Assembly (NCBI RefSeq): GCF_900156625.1
Contig: NZ_FTOB01000004.1
Location: 186,001 to 250,000, forward strand
Source of the DNA: Zobellia uliginosa
GTDB lineage: Bacteria; Bacteroidota; Bacteroidia; Flavobacteriales; Flavobacteriaceae
DNA length: 64,000 bases
Direction: 5' to 3'
Each line of letters opens with the position of its first letter. The first letter of the stretch is position 1. Position numbers and translations under genes: made by a program. This document shows, in pieces, positions 63,351-64,000 of the stretch. The notes beneath the pieces were generated by a model. The model saw nothing but the letters and a program-made list of their open reading frames with translations. It made no database searches and was not told the DNA's origin.

Positions 63351-64000
63351 ATGAAATTGAAAAAGAAAATACTTTGTTCTGTCAATGACCTGAGAACCAT
63401 TGGCAACGCATTTTTATTGTTGGTTCTACTTTGTTCCGGCCAATCGCTGATGGCCCAGACCATTTCCATTACTTCGTCGGATAACCTAGCGGCCGAGACC
63501 GATGGGATTCCTAACGGGGCAAGTTTTACGATATCAAGGAGCCCTAATATCTTTGGGGTTGTCAATGAGGTGAAATACAGTGTGATAGGTAGTACGGCCA
63601 CTGCGGGCGTTGATTATCAGGTCCTATCTGGTAATGTAACTTTAAACTTCTTAAATGCCTCGGAAACCGTTGATGTCAATATCGCTCAAGACGACTTGGT
63701 CGAAGGGACGGAAACTTTGGTGGTTACCCTAACTGATGGTGATGGAGGTACCATTGATCCGAACAACAATTTCGTTACCATCAACATTGGCGATGACGAC
63801 CAAGGGACCTTTACCTTGGAAAGACTGGATGCGAATGCCGCCGAAGTAGAGGCGCCAGGTGCGGCCAATTGGGGGCAATATGTAGTGAAATTGGATAAGG
63901 CCAACGGAACGGGAGCGCCCATTACGGTGCCCTATTCTTTTATTGCTGCAAGTACCGCCACCCGAAATGTCGATTATGCGGTTCGAACGGTGACCAATCT
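63351..64000 (+). CDS. Exported protein with Calx-beta-like repeats, N-terminal part (runs off the window)
   Basis: From the ATG at 63351 the frame stays open for 216 codons to the window edge. A long signal peptide with hydrophobic core FLLLVLLCSG ends near LMAQ (about residue 36). The rest has beta-rich repeats such as ATAGVDYQVLSGNVTLNF and DDLVEGTETLVVTLTDGDGG, the Calx-beta signature (GxDY...E.TE.f.V.L.....). A second repeat begins with FTLERLDANAAEVEAPGAA. Such proteins in flavobacteria are often large, surface-exposed and exported by the type IX system through a C-terminal domain, which lies outside this window. Confidence 0.85.
   Translation, partial: MKLKKKILCSVNDLRTIGNAFLLLVLLCSGQSLMAQTISITSSDNLAAETDGIPNGASFTISRSPNIFGVVNEVKYSVIGSTATAGVDYQVLSGNVTLNFLNASETVDVNIAQDDLVEGTETLVVTLTDGDGGTIDPNNNFVTINIGDDDQGTFTLERLDANAAEVEAPGAANWGQYVVKLDKANGTGAPITVPYSFIAASTATRNVDYAVRTVTN

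Noticed and set aside
1-64000. Search for CRISPR arrays, insertion sequences, prophage, toxin-antitoxin or defence genes
   Set aside because: No repeat-spacer pattern, transposase, integrase or known defence family was seen; the region reads as core chromosome.

Overview
This is chromosomal sequence from a member of the phylum Bacteroidota, almost certainly a marine Flavobacteriaceae (Zobellia/Maribacter-like is only an impression). The signs are: the type IX secretion/gliding gene sprA next to ruvA, a PorP/SprF family protein, an alternative complex III (act) operon in place of a bc1 complex, promoters of the Bacteroidota form TTG-N17-20-TAnnTTTG, and A-rich leaders without Shine-Dalgarno sequences. 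Gene density is high. I see no insertion sequence, prophage, CRISPR array or rRNA gene. The only RNA gene found is tRNA-Gln(TTG).

Layout. 1-2.1 kb: 5' part of a DUF2723 membrane protein, tRNA-Gln and a cation/proton antiporter. 2.2-7.4 kb: rimP-nusA-infB and a SPOR protein. 7.5-19.5 kb: actABCDEF followed by cytochrome c oxidase subunits II and I, forming a quinol-to-oxygen module. 19.6-29.3 kb: GIN-domain protein, long acyl-CoA dehydrogenase/oxidase, ruvB-queG, an MFS transporter, malic enzyme and ruvA. 29.3-38.2 kb: sprA, gcvH, a VanZ-like gene and tonB. 38.2-43.6 kb: a second oxidase cluster with heme O synthase, two subunit III genes, subunit IV, a Cys-less SCO-like protein, SCO, DUF420 and a small CxxC membrane protein. 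43.7-53.3 kb: an eight-gene MacAB/TolC-type export operon with four permeases, two adaptors, one ATPase and one outer-membrane channel. 53.4-58.8 kb: tsaB, mscS, dodecin, a NifU-like protein, a PorP/SprF-like protein and a VWA protein. 59.0-64.0 kb: a TPR histidine kinase with its LytTR regulator, gamma carbonic anhydrase, fabD and the start of a Calx-beta-like exported protein that runs off the window.

How it works together. The two respiratory clusters complement each other: the first supplies complex III and the catalytic oxidase subunits, the second supplies the remaining subunits, heme O and copper-delivery factors. sprA, the PorP/SprF protein and the large Calx-beta protein fit a type IX secretion lifestyle. 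The least described parts are (a) the two unassigned proteins in the oxidase-assembly cluster, (b) the HhH-like tail on ActC, (c) the duplicated permease-permease-adaptor module sharing one ATPase, with a 17-bp palindrome just upstream, and (d) -7 boxes so close to the start codons of ruvB and tsaB that the mRNAs may be leaderless.

The longest gene-free stretch (279-576, about 300 bases) holds only a minus-strand promoter candidate and the tRNA promoter; the next (58745-58990, between divergent genes) shows nothing I can name.
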